Origin: Dyadobacter sp. 50-39 | Lineage (GTDB): Bacteria > Bacteroidota > Bacteroidia > Cytophagales > Spirosomataceae | Direction: 5' to 3' | Assembly (NCBI GenBank): GCA_001898145.1 | Contig: MKSR01000008.1 | Coordinates: forward strand, 434,001-498,000 | DNA length: 64,000 nt | Part shown: positions 20,179 through 28,602 of the stretch, in pieces | Layout of the letters: the number at the start of each line of letters is the position of its first letter | Position numbering within the stretch: position 1 is the first letter of the stretch | Translations under genes and position numbers: made by a program | Notes under the pieces: model-generated | What the model saw: the letters and a program-made list of their open reading frames with translations, nothing else | Database searches by the model: none | Told to the model about the DNA's origin: nothing

Positions 20179-20249
20179 CAGACCAGCTTTCGAATATTTA
20201 TCCAAAAACCGGATTTAACCTGATTTCCGGTGCACCCTAACCAGAGCCA

Positions 20250-22052
20250 ATGGCCACCAAGGAAACCCCATCTCCATTTGCCGTCAAAAAGATCAAATGG
20301 GAAGGCCTGAAAATTACAATTCAACTGTTGCGCTACCTGCGCCCCTACCGCTTCACGTTTGCGGCCGGGATGCTGTTCCTTGTGCTTTCTACGGGCACAT
20401 CACTTGCATTTCCCAAGCTGGTGGGTAGCGTCATCGAGGCGATCGAGGGTAAGTCGGGGTTCACCATCAACCAGATCACCCTGCTGCTCTTCCTGGTCCT
20501 GCTCTGCCAGGCCATATTTTCATTTTTCAGGATCTATCTTTTTTCCAAAGTCAGTGAGAAAGCCGTAAACAATATCCGGCTGGATGTTTTCAGCAAAATC
20601 ATCACATTACCCGTTCCATTTCTGGAAGAACATCGTGTAGGCGAGCTTACGAGCCGCATTACCTCCGATGTTTCGCAATTGCAGGGCTTGCTGTCATTTA
20701 CCCTGGCCGAGCTTTTCCGGCAGGCGGCCACGCTGATCGTCGGGATGTCCATTCTGTTTTACACTTCCTGGAAACTCACGCTTTTCATGCTCGCGACGGT
20801 GCCGGTATTAGGTGTTGCTTCGGTGTTTTTTGGCCGTCATACGCGCAGGCTTTCACGTAAGGCGCAAGACCAACTCGCAGCAGCGAATGTGGTGGTGGAA
20901 GAAACGCTGCAATCCGTGAATGTAGTAAAAGCATTCACCAATGAGCCGCTCGAAATCAACCGTTACCGAACAATTCTCGATCGGGTAGTTGACCTTACCC
21001 TGTACGCAGCGCGTTTCAGGGGCGGGTTTGCTTCATTCATCATTTTCGCGATGTTCGGCGGCATTGTAGGCGTGATATGGTATGGGGCCGCGCTGGTGCA
21101 GGCAGGAGAATTCGGGCTTTCGGACCTGTTTACATTTATCCTTTACACCACTTTCATAGGCGCGTCGATCAGTGGAATGGGTGATTTGTATGCACAAATC
21201 AACCGGACGGTGGGCGCCTCGGAGCGCATTTTCGAAATTCTGGAAGAAACGCCGGAAGTGTCGGTCGACGATGCGCAAAATACCGCCGCAAGCCTTATCG
21301 AAGGCCGGGTAACCTACCACGATGTGCATTTCGCTTATCCGTCACGTGCCGACCTCCCGGTTTTGAAGGGTGTATCGCTGGATGTTCAGGCGGGAGAGAA
21401 AATCGCATTGGTAGGGTACAGTGGGGCCGGTAAATCAACCATCGTGCAACTCCTGATGCGTTTCTATACACACCAATCGGGTGATATACTGGTCGACGGC
21501 AAGCCTGTCGGCGAATACGGCATTTCGGCATTAAGGAAAAATATCGCGATCGTGCCGCAGGAAGTAATGCTGTTCGGCGGGACGATTTATGAAAACATTG
21601 CCTATGGAAGACCGTCCGCATCGCGGGAGGCCATCGTAGATGCAGCCGGGCGCGCCCATGCGCTGGAATTCATCGAATCGTTTCCCGATGGCTTCGATAC
21701 CGTCGTAGGTGAAAGGGGCATTAAGCTCTCCGGCGGTCAGCGGCAGCGCATTGCCATTGCCAGGGCCATTTTGAAAGACCCTAAAATCCTCATTCTCGAC
21801 GAGGCGACCAGTTCGCTCGACGCGGAATCAGAAAAACTGGTGCAGGTGGCATTGGACGAATTAATGAAAAACCGCACGACGATCGTGATCGCCCACCGGC
21901 TTGCCACCATCCGGAAAGTCGATATGATCTACGTCCTGCGCGAGGGTCGCATCGCCGAGTCGGGCACCCACCAGGCATTGAGCACCATCCCCGACGGTGT
22001 GTATGCCAATCTCATCAAACTACAATTTGAAAACGCCGAAAACCTTTCATGA
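20250..22052 (+). CDS. ABC transporter, MsbA-like exporter (membrane and ATPase domains fused)
   Basis: The 600-residue half-transporter has an N-terminal six-helix membrane domain (about 30-325) and a C-terminal ATPase. Walker A is GYSGAGKST near residue 389, the signature is LSGGQRQR near 492, and Walker B is ILILDEATSSLD. The layout matches MsbA/LmrA-type exporters that move lipids or drugs out of the inner leaflet as homodimers. The substrate cannot be told from sequence. The stop codon overlaps the start of the MutS-like gene (ATGA), so the two are translationally coupled. Confidence 0.92.
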   Translation: MATKETPSPFAVKKIKWEGLKITIQLLRYLRPYRFTFAAGMLFLVLSTGTSLAFPKLVGSVIEAIEGKSGFTINQITLLLFLVLLCQAIFSFFRIYLFSKVSEKAVNNIRLDVFSKIITLPVPFLEEHRVGELTSRITSDVSQLQGLLSFTLAELFRQAATLIVGMSILFYTSWKLTLFMLATVPVLGVASVFFGRHTRRLSRKAQDQLAAANVVVEETLQSVNVVKAFTNEPLEINRYRTILDRVVDLTLYAARFRGGFASFIIFAMFGGIVGVIWYGAALVQAGEFGLSDLFTFILYTTFIGASISGMGDLYAQINRTVGASERIFEILEETPEVSVDDAQNTAASLIEGRVTYHDVHFAYPSRADLPVLKGVSLDVQAGEKIALVGYSGAGKSTIVQLLMRFYTHQSGDILVDGKPVGEYGISALRKNIAIVPQEVMLFGGTIYENIAYGRPSASREAIVDAAGRAHALEFIESFPDGFDTVVGERGIKLSGGQRQRIAIARAILKDPKILILDEATSSLDAESEKLVQVALDELMKNRTTIVIAHRLATIRKVDMIYVLREGRIAESGTHQALSTIPDGVYANLIKLQFENAENLS

Positions 22053-22071
22053 AAAACGCTGAAAACCTTTC
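22029..22071 (+). repeat. Tandem duplication across the exporter/MutS gene junction
   Basis: A 20-bp unit ending the exporter gene (22029-22048, GAAAACGCCG then AAAACCTTTC) is repeated at 22051-22071 with one base inserted and one change. As a result the exporter ends in NAENLS and the next protein starts MKNAENLS. The duplication spans the overlapping stop and start codons. Confidence 0.8.
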
Positions 22072-23869
22072 CGCCCCATTTTTTCAGTCGCAAAAAGAAA
22101 AAGCCACAGTCGCGGAGCAACAGGAGCATGAACGGTTCAAAAATATAGCCATGCTGCGGCTGGCGGCATTTGCCGGGATGGTGATACTGGCCGTAGTCTG
22201 GAACAAAACAGGCATCGCCTACTGGGGAATCGGGATATTCGCGCTGCTCGTTGCCTTTCTGATTCTAATGCGGAAACAACAGGAAGCCCGTACCAACAGG
22301 AACTTCCAGCGCAATCTCATAGCGATTAATGAAGACGAGCTTGCCCGGACTGACCTGCGCTTCAAACGGCCCGAAACCGGTATCGAATTCCGCGAAAAGG
22401 ATCACAGTTACGCCGACGACCTCGATATTTTCGGAGAATACTCCCTTTTCAAACTCCTTAACCGAACCCGTACCGCCGAGGGAAGCCGGCGGCTGGCTAG
22501 CTGGCTTAAAAATCCGGCCAATGCAACGGAAGTGGGCCTCCGACAGGCAGCCGCTGCCGATTTCAGCGGGCATCCCGCGCTCATACAGGACTGGGAAGCT
22601 ACTGCATTGCTTCATGAGCACGCCGCAAAACATGTGGGTGAATTTCAAACCTGGGCGGTAGAGACTTTCCCCGCACCACTCAAAAAGGCGCTACCTTGGC
22701 GCTGGTACCCGCTGATAACCCTGGTAATCGCGGTGTTGTATTTTACCGGCCTGGTACCGGGCTTTGCGCTGCTTGGAAGCCTCGCCGTCCACCTCTTCAT
22801 ACTCGGCCGCTACACCGATTTCGTGAAAGCACTCGCAGACCGCACCACTTCGATGGGCCAAACGCTTACAGCTTATTCGGACCTGCTGAAAAAGGCGGAA
22901 GACGCGCCGTTTCAGTCTCCGTGGTGGCAAGGCAGAAAAGCGCGGATCACAGGCTCCTCCGCCGCATTAGCTAGGGTAGGCAACTTGTTCGAAAAACTGG
23001 ACTACCGCAATAATCCCTATTTCGCCATATTCGTCGGCATCCCTACGCTTTGGGACATGCATTGCCTCGCAAGCCTGGAAGAGTGGAAGGCCGCGCATCA
23101 CCGGCACCTTACCGATTGGCTCGACGTGCTGGCCGATACCGAAGCGATGAACAGCCTGGCGGGTCACGCATTTGCCAATCCCGGATACGTGGTACCCGCA
23201 GTGAATGACGCCGCCGAGGTAACGATCACCGCCTCCACCCTCGGCCACCCGCTGATTCCCGCCGCGAAACGCATCAGCAACGACTTCGCCATGCAGGGTA
23301 CGGGCAATACCATCCTCGTCACCGGCTCGAACATGTCCGGGAAAAGTACCTTTTTGAGAACCATCGGTTTGAACCTCGTGCTCGCGCAAATGGGCGCCGT
23401 CGTGAGTGCGGCCGCATTCGCTTGCTCGCCTATGCGGGTATTCAGCAGCATGCGCACACAGGACTCCCTGGAAGAGAGTACCTCTTCGTTTTATGCAGAA
23501 TTGAAAAGGCTCCGGAAACTCCTGGAACTGGCCGACGAGCGGGCTCATGCGCCGGTTTTTTATTTACTTGATGAAATACTGAAAGGTACGAACTCGGCCG
23601 ACCGCCACCGGGGTGCGGAGGCGTTAATTCGTCAGCTGCATACCAAAACGGCTTCGGGTATGGTTTCAACCCACGACCTGGAACTGGGCGAATGGGGGGC
23701 TACGGAAACTTACATCCATAACTTCCATTTCCGGTCGGATGTGGAAAACGGTCGGCTGCATTTCGACTACCGGCTACACGAAGGAATATGCCGGAGCTTC
23801 AACGCTTCCGAGCTGATGCGGATGATGGGCATCGCCATCGGACCCGACAAAACCCCGCTTGCACACTGA
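22049..23869 (+). CDS. MutS-related ATPase with membrane helices
   Basis: The 606-residue protein has two hydrophobic pairs in the N-terminal half (about residues 36-72 and 218-250), a core domain, and a C-terminal MutS-type ATPase with Walker A TGSNMSGKSTFLRT near residue 427 and STSSFYAELKRL and DEILKGTNSADR further on. It lacks the mismatch-recognition domain of MutS, so a classical repair role is unlikely. Family members are common in Bacteroidota and their function is not known. The gene overlaps the ABC exporter by 4 bp. The start may be later, at the Met preceding LRLAAFAG, because the first codons arise from a local duplication. Confidence 0.85.
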   Translation: MKNAENLSAPFFQSQKEKATVAEQQEHERFKNIAMLRLAAFAGMVILAVVWNKTGIAYWGIGIFALLVAFLILMRKQQEARTNRNFQRNLIAINEDELARTDLRFKRPETGIEFREKDHSYADDLDIFGEYSLFKLLNRTRTAEGSRRLASWLKNPANATEVGLRQAAAADFSGHPALIQDWEATALLHEHAAKHVGEFQTWAVETFPAPLKKALPWRWYPLITLVIAVLYFTGLVPGFALLGSLAVHLFILGRYTDFVKALADRTTSMGQTLTAYSDLLKKAEDAPFQSPWWQGRKARITGSSAALARVGNLFEKLDYRNNPYFAIFVGIPTLWDMHCLASLEEWKAAHHRHLTDWLDVLADTEAMNSLAGHAFANPGYVVPAVNDAAEVTITASTLGHPLIPAAKRISNDFAMQGTGNTILVTGSNMSGKSTFLRTIGLNLVLAQMGAVVSAAAFACSPMRVFSSMRTQDSLEESTSSFYAELKRLRKLLELADERAHAPVFYLLDEILKGTNSADRHRGAEALIRQLHTKTASGMVSTHDLELGEWGATETYIHNFHFRSDVENGRLHFDYRLHEGICRSFNASELMRMMGIAIGPDKTPLAH

Positions 23870-23878
23870 ACAGGGGCA

Positions 23879-23912
23879 TTTGCAAGGTTGTTGGAGGTTT
23901 TGCGTAACTTTA
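23879..23912 (+). promoter_or_regulatory. Candidate promoter for rseP
   Basis: TTTG at 23879-23882 and TAACTTTA at 23905-23912 are 22 bp apart. The second element differs by one base from TAnnTTTG. The start codon is about 90 bp further down. Confidence 0.35.
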
Positions 23913-24003
23913 CTGTTTACATTTACGTTTAGAACACTGATCCGGCAGCGGAGATCGAACTTTTTTTGATTAACAATTAACCCGTAACGATTACAAAACC
24001 TGA

Positions 24004-25338
24004 ATGGAATTACAGAAAGCATTGGAAATATTGATCATGGCAGGACAGCTTATCCTGGGCCTGTCGATCCTGGTGGGGTTACATGAGTGGGGGCACATGG
24101 CTGCCGCAAAAATGTTCGGAATGAGGGTTGAAAAATACTTTATTGGCTTTCCTCCTAAAATTTTCAGTTTTCAGAAAGGCGAAACAGAATATGGCATAGG
24201 TGCGATACCGCTGGGCGGGTTTGTGAAGATTTCCGGAATGATTGACGAGTCGATGGACACCGAGGCGATGAGCCAGGAGCCGCAGCCGTGGGAGTTCCGA
24301 TCAAAACCGGCCTGGCAACGGCTGATCGTTATGCTCGGCGGTATTATCGTAAACGTCATCGTCGGTATCATCATCTTCATCGCGATTGCTTACCACGACG
24401 GCAAGAAGTTCCTTTCGATCGACGAAGTGAACAAATATGGTATCGTAGCGGGCGAGCTCGCACAGGAATTGGGCTTAAAAACCGGTGATAAAGTGATCCG
24501 TGTCAATGGAAAGCCATTCAACGATTACAACGACCTGATCAGCTCGGATGTGTTCCTGGGCAGCAACAGCTCTTACACCGTGCTCCGTAACGGCCAGGAA
24601 GTCCAGATCGAAATCCCTAATAACTTCATCGAAAAACTCTCCGATCCGGACGAGAAACGCAATTTCATCCTTCCATTGGAGCCGTTCAAAATCGGCGAAC
24701 TGATCCCGGGAATGCCTGCCGAAGCGGCTGGTTTGCAGCCTGGCGACAAAGTGGTTTCCATCAACGGCAAGCCGATCCAGTTCTTCCACGAATTGCAGGC
24801 CCAGCTCGAAACGCTCGCCGGCAAGGCTACCACATTGGTGGTTCAGCGGGGTGCAGAGCAAAAGACATTGAATGTCAAAGTGAGCGATGAAGGAACGCTG
24901 GGCTTCTATCCCGAAACTTTGCTTCATTTCACAACTGTCAACTATACTTTTGGTGAGGCAGTAGCCATTGGCACAGAAAACGCCTTCGGAGTGGTGTATA
25001 ATAATATCAAAGGTTTCGGTAAAATATTCCGCGGGGAAGTTTCGGCTTCCAAAGCGCTGAGCGGGCCTATCGGCATTGCACGTATGTTTGGCGGCGTTTG
25101 GGACTGGGGCCGGTTCTGGTCGCTCACCGGACTGCTTTCGATGGTACTTGCATTCATGAATGCATTGCCTATTCCAGCACTGGATGGCGGCCACGCGGTA
25201 ATCCTTTCTTACGAGATCATCTCAGGCCGCAAGCCTTCCGACAAATTCCTTGAAAACGCACAGAAAGTAGGCATGGTACTGCTTCTGGGCCTGATGGCAT
25301 TCGCCATTTTCAACGACGTATGGAAAGCGGTATTCTGA
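24004..25338 (+). CDS. rseP: Site-2 protease RseP, intramembrane zinc metalloprotease
   Basis: RseP cuts membrane-anchored anti-sigma factors and other membrane proteins inside the inner membrane. The 444-residue protein has the zinc motif HEWGH (His27, Glu28, His31) in the first helix and the second motif NALPIPALDGGH near residue 390. Two PDZ-like regions lie between, around 130-190 and 225-300. The length is normal. Its likely substrates include anti-sigma proteins such as the barrel fusion at 17921-19417, though that link is inferred. The gene ends in a terminator-shaped hairpin that lies inside the next reading frame. Confidence 0.95.
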   Translation: MELQKALEILIMAGQLILGLSILVGLHEWGHMAAAKMFGMRVEKYFIGFPPKIFSFQKGETEYGIGAIPLGGFVKISGMIDESMDTEAMSQEPQPWEFRSKPAWQRLIVMLGGIIVNVIVGIIIFIAIAYHDGKKFLSIDEVNKYGIVAGELAQELGLKTGDKVIRVNGKPFNDYNDLISSDVFLGSNSSYTVLRNGQEVQIEIPNNFIEKLSDPDEKRNFILPLEPFKIGELIPGMPAEAAGLQPGDKVVSINGKPIQFFHELQAQLETLAGKATTLVVQRGAEQKTLNVKVSDEGTLGFYPETLLHFTTVNYTFGEAVAIGTENAFGVVYNNIKGFGKIFRGEVSASKALSGPIGIARMFGGVWDWGRFWSLTGLLSMVLAFMNALPIPALDGGHAVILSYEIISGRKPSDKFLENAQKVGMVLLLGLMAFAIFNDVWKAVF

Positions 25339-25838
25339 TAAAAAGGAGGATAGCTCAAATTTGTACTATCCTCCTTTTTTCCCTTCCCTTGCTCTCATTC
25401 AAACCGAAGCACGATTACCACGTTTCGGTTACGCAAATGCAATACAATGCAGCGTCCCGATCGTTTGAAGTAAGTATCCGGATATTCACGGATGATTTGG
25501 AAAAAGCATTGTCGCAAAGCCATTCCAAGCAACGATTTGTGATCAGGGACAATGATCAAAATGACCGCTTCGTTGAAGAATACATTCGCAAATCGTTTGT
25601 GTTGACAGATAGTCAGAAAAAAAATACCCCTTTCAAATATGTTGGAAAAGAGCAGGAAGCGGATGCAACCTGGGTATACCTGGAAATCCCTTTTCAGGGC
25701 CCTTTGAACGGCTGCAAGCTTTTGAACGTTACCCTCATGGAAGTTTTTGACGATCAGGTCAATATGACAAATGTTAAATTCCAGTCCGAAAAAAAGACGT
25801 TTTTATTTAAAAAAGGACAGACCTCTCACCTGCTGTAA
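25320..25838 (+). CDS. DUF6702 family secreted protein
   Basis: This 172-residue protein begins inside the rseP end (19-bp overlap) in another frame. Residues 1-27 form a signal peptide (KRRIAQICTILLFSLPLLS), followed by KPKHDYHVSVTQMQYNAASRSFEVSIRIFTDDLEKAL, the DUF6702 core with an FTDDLE motif. The family is widespread in Bacteroidota and has no known role; it is probably periplasmic. No later in-frame ATG would keep the signal peptide, so the start at 25320 was kept. A perfect 14-bp terminator-like stem lies in codons 7-20. Confidence 0.85.
   Translation: MESGILIKRRIAQICTILLFSLPLLSFKPKHDYHVSVTQMQYNAASRSFEVSIRIFTDDLEKALSQSHSKQRFVIRDNDQNDRFVEEYIRKSFVLTDSQKKNTPFKYVGKEQEADATWVYLEIPFQGPLNGCKLLNVTLMEVFDDQVNMTNVKFQSEKKTFLFKKGQTSHLL
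25340..25380 (+). terminator. Terminator-shaped hairpin inside the DUF6702 signal-peptide codons
   Basis: Arms of 14 bp (25340-25353 and 25366-25379) are perfectly complementary, the loop is 12 nt, and the 3' arm ends in six T residues. It starts two bases past the rseP stop. The left arm contains AAGGAGG, which equals a strong Shine-Dalgarno core. It looks like a rseP terminator, but the DUF6702 gene is translated through it. Confidence 0.7.
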
Positions 25839-25968
25839 TTAGTTTGTGACCGCTCGTAAAAATGCATGACATAATGTGTAGTGGCACGGCTATTTTGTTT
25901 TGATAATGCCTTTCTTTTGAAAGTCATTATTTATATATTGGGAAAAGATTATCTGTCAATTTGACAGA

Positions 25969-28491
25969 ATGCCTATGAAATTTGAACCTTCTGATCTATA
26001 TAGCCGGCTGCTGATGTCCGACTCGGACATGGATAGCCTTGAAATCGTTCCTCTTGGTGGCCCCGACGGCTCTGACGAGCCTTTTGAACTTCCCAGCGAA
26101 TTAGCGATACTTCCGATCAGGCAAACAGTGCTCTTCCCGGGAATGGTAATTCCTGTGACGGTGGTACGCCAGAAAGCCATCAGGCTTGTTAAAAAGATAT
26201 ACCGCAACTCCGATATCAATCAGCGTATCCTTGGTGCCGTCACCCAGGCCATTCCGAATAAGGAAGACCCTACGGCTGAGGACCTTTATAACATTGGTAC
26301 CGTTGCCCAGATCCTCAAAATGATCACCCTGCCGGACGGTAATGTAACCATCATCGTTCAGGGACGCCAGCGCTTCGAAATCAAAGCCATTGTCAATGAA
26401 GAGCCGTATCTGACTGCCGAAGTGCGTCCGATCGAGGATTCGTTTGTGGGGCCTACTAAAAAAGAAGCCAAGGCATTGCTGCAATCGCTTCGTGATGGTG
26501 CGCATAAGATCATGCGCCTGAACCCGGAGATCCCGCAGGAAGCCCGCATTGCGCTGGACAATATCGAAAGCCCGATCTTCCTGATCCACTTTTTGTCTTC
26601 GAATATCAATGTAGAGATCGCCGACAAGCAGAAATTACTGGAAGAGCGTAACGGCCACAAGCAAGCCACGCTCCTGCTGCAATACATGATGCGCGAGATC
26701 GAAATGCTGGAATTGAAACGTGAAATCCAGACCAAAGCGAGTTCGGATATCGACCAGCAGCAGCGCGATTATTTCCTCCGCCAGCAGATCAAGGTTTTGC
26801 ATGACGAACTGGGAATGGACAGCCCCGAGCGCGACCTTGACGAGATCCGCCTGAAAGCCAGTCAGAAAAAGTGGTCGGGGCCCGTGAAAGCGCATTTTGA
26901 AAAAGAACTGAGCAAGCTGCAACGCATTAACCCGATGGCGCCCGAATATCCGGTGACGATGAACTACCTGGAAACGCTGGTGGATTTGCCGTGGGGACAG
27001 TATACCAAAGACAATTTCGACCTGGTAAGGGCGCAAAAAATCCTTGATACCGACCATTTCGGCCTGGAAAAGGTGAAAGAGCGCATTATCGAATACCTGG
27101 CGGTGCTGAAATTGAAAGGAAACCTGAAAGCGCCGATCCTTTGCCTTTACGGCCCTCCCGGCGTGGGTAAAACGTCGCTGGGCAAGTCGATTGCGAAAGC
27201 ATTGAACCGCGAGTACATCCGTATGGCACTCGGCGGTGTGCACGACGAAGCTGAAATCCGCGGCCACCGCAAAACTTACATTGGCGCTATGCCGGGTAAG
27301 ATTATTCAGAATATCAAAAAGGCAGGTTCTGCTAACCCGGTATTCATCCTCGACGAAATCGACAAGGTGAGCTCGGATTACCGCGGCGACCCTTCTTCCG
27401 CATTACTGGAAGTACTCGACCCGGAGCAGAACTCGTCCTTTACCGATAATTACCTCGAAGTAGAATACGACCTTTCTAAGGTGCTTTTCGTAGCCACAGC
27501 CAACTCCCTCGACACCATTCATCCCGCACTGCGCGACCGGATGGAGATCATCGAAATGACCGGCTACACGATTGAAGAGAAATTGCAGATCGCCAAACGT
27601 TACCTCGTTCCGAAGCAGCGCAAAGACCACGGCCTGAAATCTACCGACGTGAAAGTGGACGATGCCGCATTGCTGAAAGTGATCGAAGGCTACACCCGCG
27701 AATCCGGCGTACGTAACCTGGAACAGAAAGTAGGTACCGTAGTGCGCAAGATCGCGAAATCGGTGGCGATGGAACAGGATTATCCCAAAACCGTCAAAGC
27801 GGAGCAGGTTGAAAAATACCTGGGGGCAGAAATTTTCGACAAGGACCTGTACCAGGACAACGACTTCGCCGGGGTTGTAACCGGCCTTGCCTGGACTTCT
27901 GTAGGAGGTGAAATATTATTTATTGAGACAAGCCTCAGCCGCGGAAAAGGGGGATTGACATTGTCGGGCCAATTGGGCGATGTGATGAAAGAATCGGCCG
28001 TTGCCGCATTGTCGTACCTCAAAGCCAATGCAGAAAGATTAGGCATCGATTACCGCATTTTCAACCACTACGACCTCCACGTACATGTGCCTGCGGGTGC
28101 AGTACCCAAGGACGGGCCCAGTGCGGGCGTGACGATGGCTACTTCTATGGCTTCGATATTTACGCAACGCCGCGTGAAACCGTTTATCGCGATGACCGGC
28201 GAGATTACCCTGCGTGGAAAAGTGCTTCCTGTGGGCGGTGTGAAGGAAAAGATCCTGGCGGCTCGCCGCGCGGGCGTGAGAGAGATTATCCTTTGTGTTA
28301 AAAACCGCAAGGATGTCGAAGAAGTACCGGCTAACTACATCAAGGACCTGACTTTCCATTATGTGGACCAGGTCGACGAGGTGCTAGGCATTGCGCTGCT
28401 TCCCGAAAAAGTGAATAATCCGATGAAATTCGTTTTTCCCGATGAAAAGAAAGAAAAAGAGGAAAGCGGATTTGTTCCGATGACGGTTTAA
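25969..28491 (+). CDS. lon: ATP-dependent protease Lon
   Basis: Lon is a cytoplasmic AAA+ protease that removes damaged and regulatory proteins, often including antitoxins. The 840-residue protein has the N-terminal LON domain (about 45-245), Walker A GPPGVGKTS near residue 394, Walker B FILDEIDK, and the catalytic dyad Ser718 (KDGPSAGV) with Lys759 (GGVKEK). The length is normal for the family. It stands alone, followed by a terminator. The start is the first ATG; a second Met two codons later is possible. Confidence 0.97.
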   Translation: MPMKFEPSDLYSRLLMSDSDMDSLEIVPLGGPDGSDEPFELPSELAILPIRQTVLFPGMVIPVTVVRQKAIRLVKKIYRNSDINQRILGAVTQAIPNKEDPTAEDLYNIGTVAQILKMITLPDGNVTIIVQGRQRFEIKAIVNEEPYLTAEVRPIEDSFVGPTKKEAKALLQSLRDGAHKIMRLNPEIPQEARIALDNIESPIFLIHFLSSNINVEIADKQKLLEERNGHKQATLLLQYMMREIEMLELKREIQTKASSDIDQQQRDYFLRQQIKVLHDELGMDSPERDLDEIRLKASQKKWSGPVKAHFEKELSKLQRINPMAPEYPVTMNYLETLVDLPWGQYTKDNFDLVRAQKILDTDHFGLEKVKERIIEYLAVLKLKGNLKAPILCLYGPPGVGKTSLGKSIAKALNREYIRMALGGVHDEAEIRGHRKTYIGAMPGKIIQNIKKAGSANPVFILDEIDKVSSDYRGDPSSALLEVLDPEQNSSFTDNYLEVEYDLSKVLFVATANSLDTIHPALRDRMEIIEMTGYTIEEKLQIAKRYLVPKQRKDHGLKSTDVKVDDAALLKVIEGYTRESGVRNLEQKVGTVVRKIAKSVAMEQDYPKTVKAEQVEKYLGAEIFDKDLYQDNDFAGVVTGLAWTSVGGEILFIETSLSRGKGGLTLSGQLGDVMKESAVAALSYLKANAERLGIDYRIFNHYDLHVHVPAGAVPKDGPSAGVTMATSMASIFTQRRVKPFIAMTGEITLRGKVLPVGGVKEKILAARRAGVREIILCVKNRKDVEEVPANYIKDLTFHYVDQVDEVLGIALLPEKVNNPMKFVFPDEKKEKEESGFVPMTV

Positions 28492-28514
28492 CGCCGGCTA
28501 TCAAGAAATACTGT

Positions 28515-28545
28515 AAAGAGGTACCCCAAAGGTGCCTCTTTTTGT
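28515..28545 (+). terminator. Intrinsic terminator after lon
   Basis: A 10-11-bp stem (AAAGAGGTACC with GGTGCCTCTTT, one G-U pair) closes a short loop and runs into TTTTTGTTT. It begins 24 bp past the lon stop. Confidence 0.75.
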
Positions 28546-28602
28546 TTAGGGGTTATACTTTCCAAACGGCGTCATACTGTCAAACCTTTTATCTACTAAA
28601 AA

